From contig OZ004598.1 in NCBI GenBank assembly GCA_963924555.1, forward strand, positions 1,202,501 through 1,266,500: a DNA stretch of 64,000 bases, read 5' to 3'. The notes under the pieces were generated by a model that was not told where the DNA came from, did not search any database, and worked only from the letters and a program-made list of their open reading frames with translations. The position numbers and the translations under genes are program-made. This stretch comes from Crambe crambe. Its lineage: Eukaryota > Porifera > Demospongiae > Poecilosclerida > Crambeidae. Positions 48,382-60,330 of this stretch are shown in pieces (the stretch's first letter is position 1; the number at the start of each line of letters is the position of its first letter).

Positions 48382-49060
48382 TATCTACCCTATCTTTTAA
48401 ATTTGTGTGTTCACTCGATCCCTCATAGCTATGCATGTGTACAACAACTATTAAGGAAGTGGTATGTATCACCACCTGACTTTATAGCTTAGCTATGCAT
48501 GTGTACAATAACCATCTGATGTGCAGGTATCACCATAGTTACACACCAACTTAGCTGCTAGCTAAGTGTACATTAACTATTAAATTTTAGGAAGTGGCAG
48601 TAATCACCATGGTTACATACATGCATGTTGATATGCTTGCTTTGCTTGCTGTTAAATCATGCAGGAAAGTCCTTATTATTTTATAACTGAATCTTTATCC
48701 TGACGAGAACACCTCCAAGCTACAAAAAAGTCACTGTCATAATGATGTTATTCACATGGGATAACTGTATCCTGTATAATCTTACACTGAAGACAGCTTA
48801 GTGCCCCATATTATTGTACATCCATAGCACAGGAATGTCTTCATTGTGGTTTGCATGATATCATGTTATTGTAGTATAACCAGTGTAAGACCAAATAGCT
48901 AGCATTGATGTGGCTACAGTGCATATACACAGCTCTATAGTTACAAGCAGATATACTTAGCTACTTGACTAAAGCTACAGCTCTATAGCTAGCTATATAG
49001 CTACAGTTTTTAAAAATTGCCAAAAAGAGTGTGTGTGTTATTTTTAAAAATAGTTTCAGC
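48382..49060. other. Upstream region of the third CAP gene
   Basis: AT-rich with many TAGCTA words. No TATA box or exon could be supported. Confidence 0.4.
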
Positions 49061-52000
49061 ATGGGTGCTCTTTTGGTGTGTGGACTTTTGAACTTGCTGT
49101 GGGCAGCTGCTGCATATGGACAGTCTATGGGACAGGAGATACCTTTGACCAATAATGATGTAGAGGAGCTGGTGAATGCCCATAACTTCTTCAGAGGGAG
49201 TGTCGAGCCACCTGCCACAAACATGAAATCACTAGTAAGTGTACAGCATGTGTTTTACGTGAAAGTTGTACTCTATAATTATGGTAGGACAGTATGTTCT
49301 AACACTGTTCCATATTCAAAACGTGCTGAGATCCACCCCTCAGTGTAGATCAATGGCTATACAGATGTCCATAGCTATTATGATTCAAAATTATTATTAG
49401 ACTGTATATATCACTTAAATTAAATGCAGATCTATATTTAGTCTCGCACACGCAGCATGCAGACCTAGCCATATATTTTTACAGGGGGCATGCATGAGAC
49501 TAATCTGTATTATGATTTTATAACTTACATAGCTAGCTAGCTTATCTCTCAACCATGATCATATAATATGTCAAACCATAAGCCTTATCCTCCACTCCAT
49601 ACAGAAGAATTTTCTCTAGCTAAGTATTAACTAGTTATAGCTACTGTTGAATGGATTAAATGCATTCACTGGATACCTTGATCATTCAAACACCCGCTCA
49701 TAGAGTGGGTGATCAGCTCTCTGCTTTTTTTAAAGTGTGAAATGTGGTCAAGAATTGAGAAAGATATAGCAAATGGTCAGGGTGCATGTCAAGTGAGTGC
49801 AAATACCTAGTACCTATAATTATTATTATGTATCCAATCATAATGTACATGAAGATATGGAATAGAGAACTGGCTCAAGCTGCTCTAAACTTTTCCTTGT
49901 TGTGTCGTCTTGCATCAAACCTGGAGAGGGCTTCTCAAGTGCCTGCCTTTGACACAGTCGGAGAAGTCTGGTCGGCCATCGGGACAAGAAGTCGGCCCAA
50001 CTACACAGCAGTGGTCAACATAGCGTGGTTCAATCAACGCTCAATGTATTCCTTTGAAAGCAACACATGCTCTACTGAAAACGCTTGTTTGTTTTACACA
50101 CAGGTTAGTGCAGTAGCAGTCATTACAAATCAACTAGCCATTCTATTGCTGTGTAGAGTTGTATAATGTCAGCATATAATGAAGATCCTCTCAAGGGATG
50201 TATTATAAATGTATGACTGTCAGGGCTAGCTTTCTCTATGTAGAGATGACCTGGGGGACTCCATAGACTTATTAATAGCCTACATTAGATTTTATCAGAA
50301 TCGACTGAAGATCAGCTTCATGCAACATCTAGCTACTGTGTCATAATATTGCAGTTAATACATATACAGCTACACATGACAAACTGACGAGTGGCATAGC
50401 TAGATAGAGAGGCTTAATTATGTTCATTGGTGGATATGCATACAGTCATGTAAGAATCACATAGAAATTAGACGCAGGACCACGGACTTCTTCACACTTT
50501 AGCTCTAGTAGTCTTGGGGTGGAAATTGGTGTTGCTGGAGGTACTCGAATTATTAGCTATATAGCACACATGAACGGAATTTCGTTCATTTGTTTGTTTG
50601 TCTTTTTTTGGGGGGGGGGGGGGGGGGGGCAATCATAGTCAAGAGCAAATCACTCACAAATTTCATCTAAACATAAAACTCTCATATATTATTATAGCTA
50701 ATTATTATGTATCACTACAGCTGGTGTGGGCAGACACAACTGCTGTTGGCTGTGGTGCAGCTAGATGTCCTAGGATTCCAAATTTCCCTGTTTCGGACTC
50801 TGTGCTGCTGGTCTGTTACTACGGTCCTGAGTGAGTCCAGTCCCATGCAGCTAGAGATTGATTGGCTAGCTATATAATCCAAGCACATGTCATTGTTCTA
50901 ATAAGGCTAATAGTTAGTATAATCACAAGCTATGAAAAGTTAGAGTACATACGTAGCTAGCTAACTATGTATGGCTGTGCAAAGTAGTCAAAGGGACTAG
51001 CTATAGCTAATATACATACTCTCATACAGTCAGTGGAACCTTCAATAATGGACGTACCCTTCAAGCAAACAACTTCCCACTCTTTTGGGCCCCTTTCAAA
51101 TTAAAGAACAGGACAGCCTCTCTACAAAGGACAAAGTGGCTGATCCCAAAGTATCCTTTACTCAGAGGTTCCATGCACTGTAAATGAATCTTATCACATG
51201 GAGAGCTACTGAGCATTATCACAGTCACAGGCTCTATGGTTACTTATTAATATAATTATATAGGGTCAATAATACTTATGATAAACTAATAGGCTGGAAT
51301 GGAGCCGGCTTCCATTAACACTTTGAGTTCTCTTTTGGTGCTCAGGAATTATGCACCACTCACACTATTTATAGGGTAGATAGCTATGTGTGTATATATT
51401 ATAGTTACCATAATTATAAGTGCTAGTGGGACTTCAAACTTATCACCCCACACATTCCATATCCTTAGCTATAGTTATGGAGTGCAATGGAAATAGCTAG
51501 CTATAAGCATTCTTTTGTGGTATAGCTAAGTATCTTCAAAAGGCAATATAGCTATAACTGAGATTGTTGGTTAAGGGAGTTGCTTGCAAATACATGTAAT
51601 TACTTCTTGCGTGCCTTCTTTTCCGCTTGATGCAAGAAGTTATCAGAAATGGACTCTATCAGCTGTAGCAAGTACACATTCTAATTTTAGAAATTGGGCA
51701 GACCTATATTTATTACAGTGGAACATGCAGGCATGTTATCCAGTCATGCATGTCCAGTCATGCATGTACACCACAACACATGGCTAGCTACTACATATGA
51801 AATCTATTTTAACAAAAAGTATTTTTTGAGAGTGCTCTGCAAGCACATTAACATAGCAGCTGCACTGTTCTAGAACTAGCTAGCTATAACTAAACTATAA
51901 AACAAGTTAAACAACACTGCATGTATAGCTAATCATTATTAATTTAATATATCTGGACTCTGGCAGTCTGGAAAAAAAATTTGGCCAAAGGTGTCCAGAT

Positions 52001-53372
52001 AACTGAGGTTACAACATGTTACATACATAACTAATCCTGGGAAGATGAGATCAATAGATCCCTTGCCTCTCTCACTCTGCAACTAATACTATGAAATGGC
52101 AGCAACCACACACCTTTTACATGAATTTGAGGTGTGTAGGTTGTGTGATCTGTATCTAATCTAGCTACATGTGTTACTACTAACTACTAAGCTACATGTA
52201 TACTTTGCCCCCCCCCCCCCCCCCCCCTTTCAAAAAATCCTGGCTCAAACTTCTATGATTGCATAGTACTGTTGTTTTGATAGGGGAAACACACCTGGAA
52301 TGAGACCATACCTGGTAGGAGAACCATGCTCAATGTGTCCTGATGGACTAACTAATTGCATCAACAGAACATGCACAGCCACAGGTAAGTGTAAGTGTGT
52401 TCATTACCACTGCCAAATTTCCTAATTGATGTAACTAGCTAGCAGGCTTGTGAATAGTTTCACTCCCAGAGAGAAGTCGAGTAACTCATGCATGCTTACT
52501 ACTGCTAATTATAGTGGCTTAAGATTTGGAATGGAGATAATATTATAGAGAACAGAGTGTTTTTTTTGGACATAATCTTATGAGGCAAAGCATGCCTTAT
52601 ATAGAAGTCCAACACTGTCTATACAGACTATATTATATAGCTACATACCTCAGTCACATATGCATCAAATGAAACCACCCTCTTACCACTCAAGGTTTAA
52701 TTGGTGGGCAAAGAGGTACTGGATAGATAGTACATCCTCGTAATGTGCATGGGGCTAAGTGGCCTATTACTGGATCTTCATTGAGTCAATTATTGCTACA
52801 AGTGTTAATGATTGTGAGGAACTCCTTTTTTGCCAAATAGTGACATCAAAAAATTATTTGCCATCAAACACTGAAATAATGACATTAGCTATATAGTTGC
52901 CGTGACAGTAGACACCTTGACACTTCCTTGGATCCAAACCACCTTGACTACTTGACTACGCATACTATAATATTAAGTGACCAGGAAGAAATTACATTAG
53001 CTAGCTACGTATAGCTAGAGGAGCTTTAGCCACTTTCTCACATTTTAGCTCTCCATAATAACCTCCACTGCTTCAACCACCATGCATCAAACCAATACTG
53101 CTTCCATTGTTAGCTACGTATATAGCTATAGTTCATCAGAAGATGGAAACTAATGACTATTATGCTTTTTTTTTTCAGCGTCCTCAACTGCAGTACCTCC
53201 AGCCTCATCCACTGTGACCTCCACTACAGCATCTCCAGCAGCCTCAAGTGACTCTGGCCTTGAAGGAAGCAAGAGTAAGTCGTCATCGTCTTCAAACTCG
53301 TCCAAACGCAGAAAGAGATCAGCTCTGAACTCAGAGGAATCTGCAGTCTATATTTATTCACAGTCTAACTGA
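49061..53372 (+). CDS. CAP-domain secreted protein with Ser/Thr tail and RRKR motif
   Basis: Five exons, 49061-49234, 49855-50103, 50721-50830, 52284-52384 and 53179-53372, join in matching phase to give 275 residues. The first has a signal peptide (MGALLVCGLLNLLWAAAAYG) and a helix with NAHNFFRGSVEPPATNM. Exon 2 (83 codons) holds WNRELAQAALNFSLLC, VGEVWS and CLFYTQ. Exon 3 has LVWADTTAVGCGAARC to CYYGPE; exon 4 GNTPGMRPYLVGEPCSMC. The last exon is Ser/Thr/Ala/Pro-rich and then SSSSNSSKRRKRSALNSEES. The KRRKR run could be a furin-type site or a charge anchor; either is inference. The first CAP histidine is present, the HYTQ histidine is Phe. Introns 3 and 4 carry a MITE (51029-51181) and a poly-C run. 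Confidence 0.8.
51029..51181. mobile_element. MITE, TACAGTGGAACCTC family (intronic)
   Basis: CAGTGGAACCTTC at the left and AGAGGTTCCATGCACTGTA at the right are inverted ends; internal words ATGGACGTACCC and ACAAAGTGG relate it to the other copies. It lies in the third intron of the CAP gene. Confidence 0.65.
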
Positions 53373-54013
53373 GGGAGGGAGGGTGTGAAAATTAACACAG
53401 CTATATGTAGGCACAGTCATACTACCTATTTGATCACCTCTCAATGCAGACAAGAAAAATGTGACCTGGCTAAACATTGTTATTTTACATCATTATAATG
53501 ACATAGTGGAATGGGACACCTGGAGAAGGTGTGTCCAATGACAGGTGGTAGTTTGTGTACCTGAAGAAGGAAATATATATATATAAATAGCCACCATAGC
53601 TGGCAACCAGCCAAGAAGCAGTTATTCTTAGCTAGATTGGGATACATCAAGGCAATAAAATAGATACTTCAGCATTTAATCTGTTACATCAGCGTCTTAA
53701 AACATTATAATTATGGCTTCTTCATAAGGAAGACATCAAATTCCATAGCTAGCTACTTCATAGGGAAGACCCTCAGAGTAATAAGTAATTATGTCTGACT
53801 ATAAAAGCTTGACTGTACTGACATGCAATTCCCTTAACAAGCCACTCTTACTGGCAAAGGAAATCATAAATAACTGGAGCTTCTATAAGGAAAGTCATTT
53901 CATTGCAAAAGAGAAGTTGGCACAGGTATTTAAGTAGACCCAGAACAGAGCTTGCCAAGGTAGAGAGGCTATTAAAAAGTGCTTGCTGCATTGCTTTTAG
54001 ATGCTCGATAAGG
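53373..54013. other. Intergenic between third and fourth CAP genes
   Basis: Only 641 bp separate the stop from the next ATG. The frame upstream of 54014 is open back to about 53903 but without an ATG, so it is probably 5' untranslated. AATAAA occurs at about 53656 and could be the polyadenylation signal of the upstream gene. Confidence 0.45.
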
Positions 54014-57000
54014 ATGCTCGGACAAGACCAAATTTCATTGATTTTCCAAACAAGAAAGTCGACTTTGGCATCGGTGGTGTTGTGTTTTCTCACTCTCTGT
54101 GTACAACTGTCGTCATCTCAAACCATCATACGATTCTCCCCGAGTGACATAGAAAGTGTAGTTAACACTCATAACAATTTGAGAGGCAGTGTGGACCCTC
54201 CAGCTAGTAACATGCAGGCATTGGTGAGTCTCTTGATGTAGCTATAGCTACATGCAGCTACAGCAGCTTACTGCTAGAGTATAACTTTAATAATGTAGCA
54301 TCCTTCAATAAACCAGATTAGGGACCCTCTGAAGTGAATAAATCCCTTGAAACATTTTAGCCAGTATATGTGGCTAGCTAACTAGTATAGCTAGTTACTA
54401 CTCAAAGAAGTAGCTGGCTAAATAAGCTAGCTATTACTGAGTGGACAAAGAAGTAGCTAGCTGGCTGGCTGCATGGCTCAATAAATAATTAGACCACTAG
54501 CTAGATAGCTAGCTGCTTTATCTCTGGGTGGTTCCAATGGAGGTGTTCATACAAAGTTCCTTACGTATAATAGGTTTGGAATGAGGACTTAGCTTCAGCA
54601 GCCCGAGCCTTTGCTTTGACTTGCCGACAAAAATCCAATCCTGACAGGGCTTCACAAGTGCCCAGTTTTGACACTGTAGGAGAGAACTGGTCAGTGTCTG
54701 GCACCGTAACCCCTAATTTTGTGGGACAGATTACAGGATGGTTCAGTCAACGTGAGAGTTACAACTACGAAACAAACTTGTGCACTTCTGCTGGCATATG
54801 CTCATTCTACACTCAGGTATGTATTAGCTAAACTGTAATAATGCCTAGTGTCTCTCAGTGTAGCATCATAATTATAGAGATTGCATTAGGTGTGGTTCAG
54901 GTGTGGTTTGGGTGTGGTCATTCAGCATTTAGTTATTTTGTAGTCCTATAGGAGATAAACACTGCTACCATCAGTCACTCTGGACTTCTAATGTACCATA
55001 CAGAAGTCACTCTAGACACTTAACAACCATACAGGTTCACCCATCAGTCACTCTGGACTTTCAATGCACAGTATGAAGTCACTCTGGACTTCTAATGTAC
55101 CATACAGAAGTCACTCTAGACACACAGGTTCCATAAAAGTCTGCCCATATAATATAAAGATCACTTCTCCTTTCTATATATCAACACAAAAATTTCATGC
55201 ACATCCCCTCTGATAACCAAAACCTATAGCTAGCTATGCACTATATGGATCCACTATATTATCAGTGCTACTGGACCAATTTTTCCCCCTGCATGTGGAG
55301 TGGGTGGATAAAGTGGACTTATGTAGAGAGCATTGGCATGCATGGTTCTAAAATGTATTAGGGTAAGTAAATCTTTGCCAGATGAAACTGCATGCTTCAG
55401 CAAAAGTGAAAGACATGTCGACAGTAGCTACAGGATGTATAGTCTATAGTTCACCACCTCAGAGGGGACTTAGTTATACAGTCTGCATGCCTCAGAGGAG
55501 AATTAGCTATAATCTGCACGCCTCAGAGGGGGAGGTATAGTCTATAGTTCACTGCCCCAGAGGGGACTTATAGTCTGCAATGTATATAGTTGACTGCTAT
55601 ATAGCCTTGTTCCCAAGGCTTCTCAAAAAGGGGTTAGTTCACTGCTACTGTGTACATGATGTGCTGTCATGATGCAGGTAATCATATTGCATACATAAAC
55701 AGGAACCAAGTGCACTAGATAACAACTCTCTCACATGATGATATAAAAACAGCTAATTTAATGGTCTTCTCCAGCTGTAGCTATAACAGAAGCAAGTCAT
55801 GAGGGATTGAGACTATGTAAATGTTGATACCTACAAACAGTCACTGTGAGTGTGCACTGTGTCGGTACACAAGCTTCTTTGAACATACACATCACGAAAG
55901 CCCTAGCTTCTGTGAACATGCACTATACACCACATGATTGCTTGTAATCAACACAGTTATTGTGAAGGATTTCTAACAATAACTGTTAGCTAGCTAGCTA
56001 ATAGGTGAAACCCTTATTATGCTACTCCCTGGACCGAGAGTCTCATCCATTAGTGTTCGAACATAATGTAATTCATGTTTAAGATAGTGAATGGCTTCCT
56101 CAATCACAACAAAATACAAGCACTGAGTGTCATCATGACAGCTAAGAAGCAATACATTATAAGTGGAGATGCCAATGAAGAAGGATTCTGAACTCTAAGT
56201 GCTCTAGCTATAATTATATTTTTTAATTGGATGCTAAATTCAGCTAAGGTCCTATTGAAGAAAGAAATGTTTATCATTTTAGTATCATAGCTACCTCCAA
56301 AAGAGGATAACCTATCTACTCAGGACCAAACACCAAGGTTCATGGAGGTTCTATTGTATTTTGGGTCCTAACCTCCTGCCTCTATTCCTGCTTCATATTC
56401 ATATGGCTAGGCCTATACCCCAAAAATAGGAAGAATGCATGTCAGCAATGTATTAAGCCAAGTGCTGGTTAGCTAGCTATAAGGCATAATCTTGTTAGCT
56501 ACCAAATGTAATAGTGATTTAATTAGCCATGGATGCACTCATAGCTGACACACTTGGGAACCAGTCTCTTCATTCTCTTTTGGGTTATTTTTGTATTGTT
56601 ATATACACTAAAAGTCTAGCTATTTGCATTCACCTTGCTCCTTGATCATTCACTATAACTGCTATAACTTTCTCAATTCTTAACCAAATTTCTAGTTGAA
56701 TGCATCAACAGAGAGCTGATTATCTACTCTCTTTGCTGGTATCTGAAATTTGAAACTTAGTTAAGAATCTAGAAAGTTATAGCAGTTATAGCTAGTGAGT
56801 GATCAGGGGCAAGGTGAATGCAAATAGACTTTAACAGCTAGGTTGTCCTTTGTTATGAGAGGTTTGTGGGACCCTCTCTTGGAGTGTTCTTATTGGAGGT
56901 TTCATTGTATATATATATATTCATCTATGTAGTTGGTGTGGGCTAATACCACAGATGTTGGTTGTGGAATAGCTCTGTGTCCAAGAATCCCCGGATTCCC

Positions 57001-58806
57001 TGTCCGCAACTCATCCATTCTAGTATGCTACTATGGACCTGAGTAAGATTAATATAACCAGCTTGATCTAATCTTCATAAGACTAGGCTAGGAAATGAGC
57101 TAGCTAGCTGGCTATGTAATTTGGTGTTATAGATTCTGTTTACCTGATCTATATAATTTTCAGAGGAAATACTCCAGGAGAACGGCCGTATAAGAATGGA
57201 ACTGTATGTGCAGATTGTCCTGCAGATCAAGTCTGTGTGGATAACCTTTGTGGTAGGTGGGACTTTCAAATAAGGCTGCGAATTTATTGTACCCCATGTG
57301 CTCATTGCTGTGTGCTGATTAGATTAGCTTATAGGCATGGCATATAGTTTGGACTATCTTCAGAATTGAAAGCAAATGCATAGCTAACTAAACATAATAG
57401 CTACTATGTAGCCATCACAGTTTATGGAAAAACAAAAACCACTTGCTGTGGATTTTGGATGCACTATATAGCTGACTAGTTCTGCATGGTGTAGTTTATT
57501 AACTATCAACTGACCTGTTATCATCATCACCTATTCACTAAAATTAATAGGATTGACAACAACAAGTACAACACAAGTAGCTACCACACCCCTTGAAATA
57601 ACTACACTCTCCATATTGATAGCTACAACAGTGACCACACCCACTGCAATGACCACACCCTCTACAATGACAACACCCTCCACAATGACAACACCCACTA
57701 CACCCACCACAATGACTACACCAACTACACCCACTACCGTATTGATAACCACATCGACTACACCCACTACAATGACCACACCGACTACAGTGACCACACC
57801 GACTACAGTGACCACACCCACTACAATGACCACACCCACGACAGTGACCACACCCACTACAACGAGCACACCGACTACAGTGACCACACCCACTACAATG
57901 ACCATATCAACTACAGTGACCACACCCACTACAGTTCCGAGCACCACTGCTGAGACCATAGGAACAACAGCAGGGACTACAACAGGTCTCACAACAAATC
58001 CTCCCACTCCACCATGTCCTCCTCCATGGTAAGTCCATCATTGTCACTGTCCTTGCACAGCCCTCTTCCTGGCCCTCTCCCCACTTCACACTTGCTCACT
58101 TCCCAGCCCCTCCCCCATTTCCTTTCTCTGTTCCAATTCACTCTTCTTTCCCCCGCTTTTCCTCTTCTTAACTAGTTCAATGTCCATTATCCTCAGGCCA
58201 CCATGTCCCCCTCCTCCTCCTCCTCGACCATGCCCTTATCATCCACATTGCCCACCCTTCCCCCCTCACCATCCCCCACATGGACCTTGCCATCCTCACC
58301 CTCCTCCTCCTCTTCCCTGCCCACCTCATCACCCTCCCCCTCCCTCCCCACCTCACCCTCATCCACCTCCCTGCCCACCTCACCCTCCACCTCCCTGCAC
58401 ACCTCACCCTCCACTTCCCTGCCCACCTCACCCTCCATCTCCCTGCCCACCTCATCCTCCACCTCACTATCCACCTCTCCCCCTTTCTTACCCTCCCAGG
58501 CCACCTCATCCACCTCCAGGACATCCTTACTCGACACTAATATTCTCAATCAAAGGAGTAAAAGAACTCTTATCAGAGAAGTACCGAAAGATCACTCTCC
58601 CAGGAGTGTATCCCATAGTAGTCACAGAAACCACTGAGAATGGGGAGAGAACTATCATCATACCCAACAGAACCCCCAGCAGACCTAGAAGTACAGAATT
58701 GGAGAGAAGTCGGAGGAAGTCCAGAAGAAAACCAAAGAAACCAAAATCAAAGGGTAAACGTAAGCCATCTCCAAGAAAGCGAAAAAGATACAGATACAGA
58801 CCATGA
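54014..58806 (+). CDS. CAP protein with Thr-rich mucin, Pro/His/Cys and polybasic tail
   Basis: Six exons, 54014-54223, 54574-54816, 56933-57042, 57164-57252, 57551-58028 and 58197-58806, match in phase and give 579 residues. Order: signal peptide (LASVVLCFLTLCVQLSSSQ), helix with NTHNNLRGSVDPPASNM, CAP core (VWNEDLASAARAFALTC, VGENWSVSG, CSFYTQ), LVWANTTDVGCGIALCP to CYYGPE, Cys-rich exon (GNTPGERPYKNGTVCADC), then about 150 residues of TTP/TMTTPTT/TVTTPTT repeats (mucin-like, likely O-glycosylated), about 110 residues of Pro/His/Cys units (PPCPPPPPPRPCPYHPHCPP), a short ordered-looking segment (FSIKGVKELLSEKYRKITL) and a Lys/Arg-rich end (KPKSKGKRKPSPRKRKRYRY). A structural extracellular-matrix or mineral-binding role is suggested by composition only. 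The antisense Arg/Trp-rich frames are shadows. Confidence 0.8.
54972..55122. repeat. Intronic local duplication (AGTCACTCTGGACTTCTAAT)
   Basis: A 48-bp unit with AGTCACTCTGGACTTCTAAT and CATACAGAAGTCACTCTAGA occurs at about 54972 and again at about 55075, with shorter copies between. A second set of imperfect repeats around CCTCAGAGGGGACTTA lies at about 55455-55580. Both are in the second intron of the fourth CAP gene. Confidence 0.8.
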
Positions 58807-59042
58807 CACTAACTAGTACAGTGTTTACTACACAATAATTATTCAGTATAACAGTTTACTAAACAATAATTATTTTGACCTCGACAATCACTGGCTGGAT
58901 CGGGTAAGGATCGCTACGCAATTATTAGACTTAACAGGGTCAAAGTTCATTTTATAGGCTGTGTACTGTATTGTCTATGATTCTACCTTCGAAGTTCTGT
59001 ATCGATCAGTGCTGTAGCTATTGTACCTAGTTTTATTCTGGT
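58807..59042. other. Short spacer and 5' flank of the GTPase gene
   Basis: A short tandem duplication around TACTACACAATAATTATT (58828-58876) follows the CAP stop. No clear TATA box precedes the GTPase ATG. Confidence 0.45.
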
Positions 59043-60251
59043 ATGGCGGAGGTCAATCTTATGGAGTCCCCTCCGGACAAAGCAGTTCTGGTTGGGGACG
59101 TTGGGGTGGGAAAGACTTCTCTCTTTGTCCGATTCAAGACTGGAGAATTTTCCGACGATATCTCGCACAATCCCAGGGAGGGCGAGTACCAGAAGAGCTG
59201 GGTGGCAGAAGGCAAAGAAGTATCGGTAAATACGGCGTGGTTTTTGAGTATAAATAGTATAGTATGTGGGTGGTCTAAAAAGGAAAACTCATGGACTGTG
59301 CAAGCAATGGATTGTGTGGTGCAGGCTGCTATGTTAGTGTGGCTCATTGCACACCACCCATGAGCCATGCCTACTGATCCATGCATAGCATGTAGTCCCA
59401 TGGCCTAGACATTTTAATACATCTGGTCAGCAATGTATGTAGTTAGATTCTAAGTGAGTAGCCAAGAAGATTAGCTGCTGTTCCTCAGTCCACAGGGCAT
59501 TAATAAGTCATCACATGACTAATGCATTTTTGATTGGCTGTTCCATGCGTGCATTGTCTGACCAGATGTATATTTTCCCCTCCCAATAATTATGTCTGCT
59601 CATGAGACTAACACAGCAGCAATTTTGATGTGGGGCTTGCCCAAACTCGTCCCAACACACCTTTGACCTTGTAATCTTGTACAATGCTGCTAACAATCAG
59701 TCTGTTTTGCTGGCCTTGAGGTGATAGTGACAGTGATAGACAGTTAGAAGCATTACTCTTGTATGTAGTAGCATCAATACAATTTCAGAGCCCTCAAATG
59801 TTTTAGATTCCTCACCAGTTCTGTAGTGACAAGTACTGTAGAATCATTGGGTGCTGCATTTGAGTTTCAGAGGCTCAGGTGTTTCAGTACAATAGATCCC
59901 TCCTCGCCAGTTGCACTGTAAGTTTGATTGGGTGCTATAATACAGTCTTGGAGGCTCGGAATACTGTAGACCTACACTGTAGCAGTAACTAGAGTCCAGG
60001 GGCCTCAAATCTGATATTAGCTATCCCTTGCTACTTCCAATATCATGTTACTGGTATACAGTTCCTCTGGGCCCCCATTAACTGAACTGTCTGGCAGCTC
60101 TTCCAGGTTATCATTATGTAATGCCTGATAATAGGAAGGTGATCAGGGTTTACCTTTCAGATATATAGCATGATCACATACGGTAGGTGCACGGAAAAGA
60201 AAACTTACATTTTAGTGTATTTGGTGGTCGGGCCATTATGGAGAAAGTATG

Positions 60252-60330
<79 letters not shown>

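Noticed and set aside
48033..48475. Minus-strand frames with GYYGTV or GIMEQW repeats
   Set aside because: They are translations of the 18-bp tandem repeat.
57531..58007. 158-residue Val/Gly-rich minus-strand frame
   Set aside because: It is the complement of the Thr-rich mucin exon.
58177..58549. Arg/Trp/Gly-rich and Glu/Val/Gly-rich minus-strand frames
   Set aside because: They are antisense to the Pro/His/Cys-rich exon; the plus-strand frame is fixed by splice phase to the rest of the CAP gene.
58203..58637. 144-residue Ser/Thr/Pro-rich plus-strand frame in another frame of the last CAP exon
   Set aside because: The frame giving PPCPP and the polybasic end is the one in phase with the previous exon and reaches the natural stop at 58806.
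59033..59401. 122-residue minus-strand frame over the first GTPase exon
   Set aside because: The plus strand carries the P-loop and a phase-matched second exon; the minus-strand frame is a shadow.
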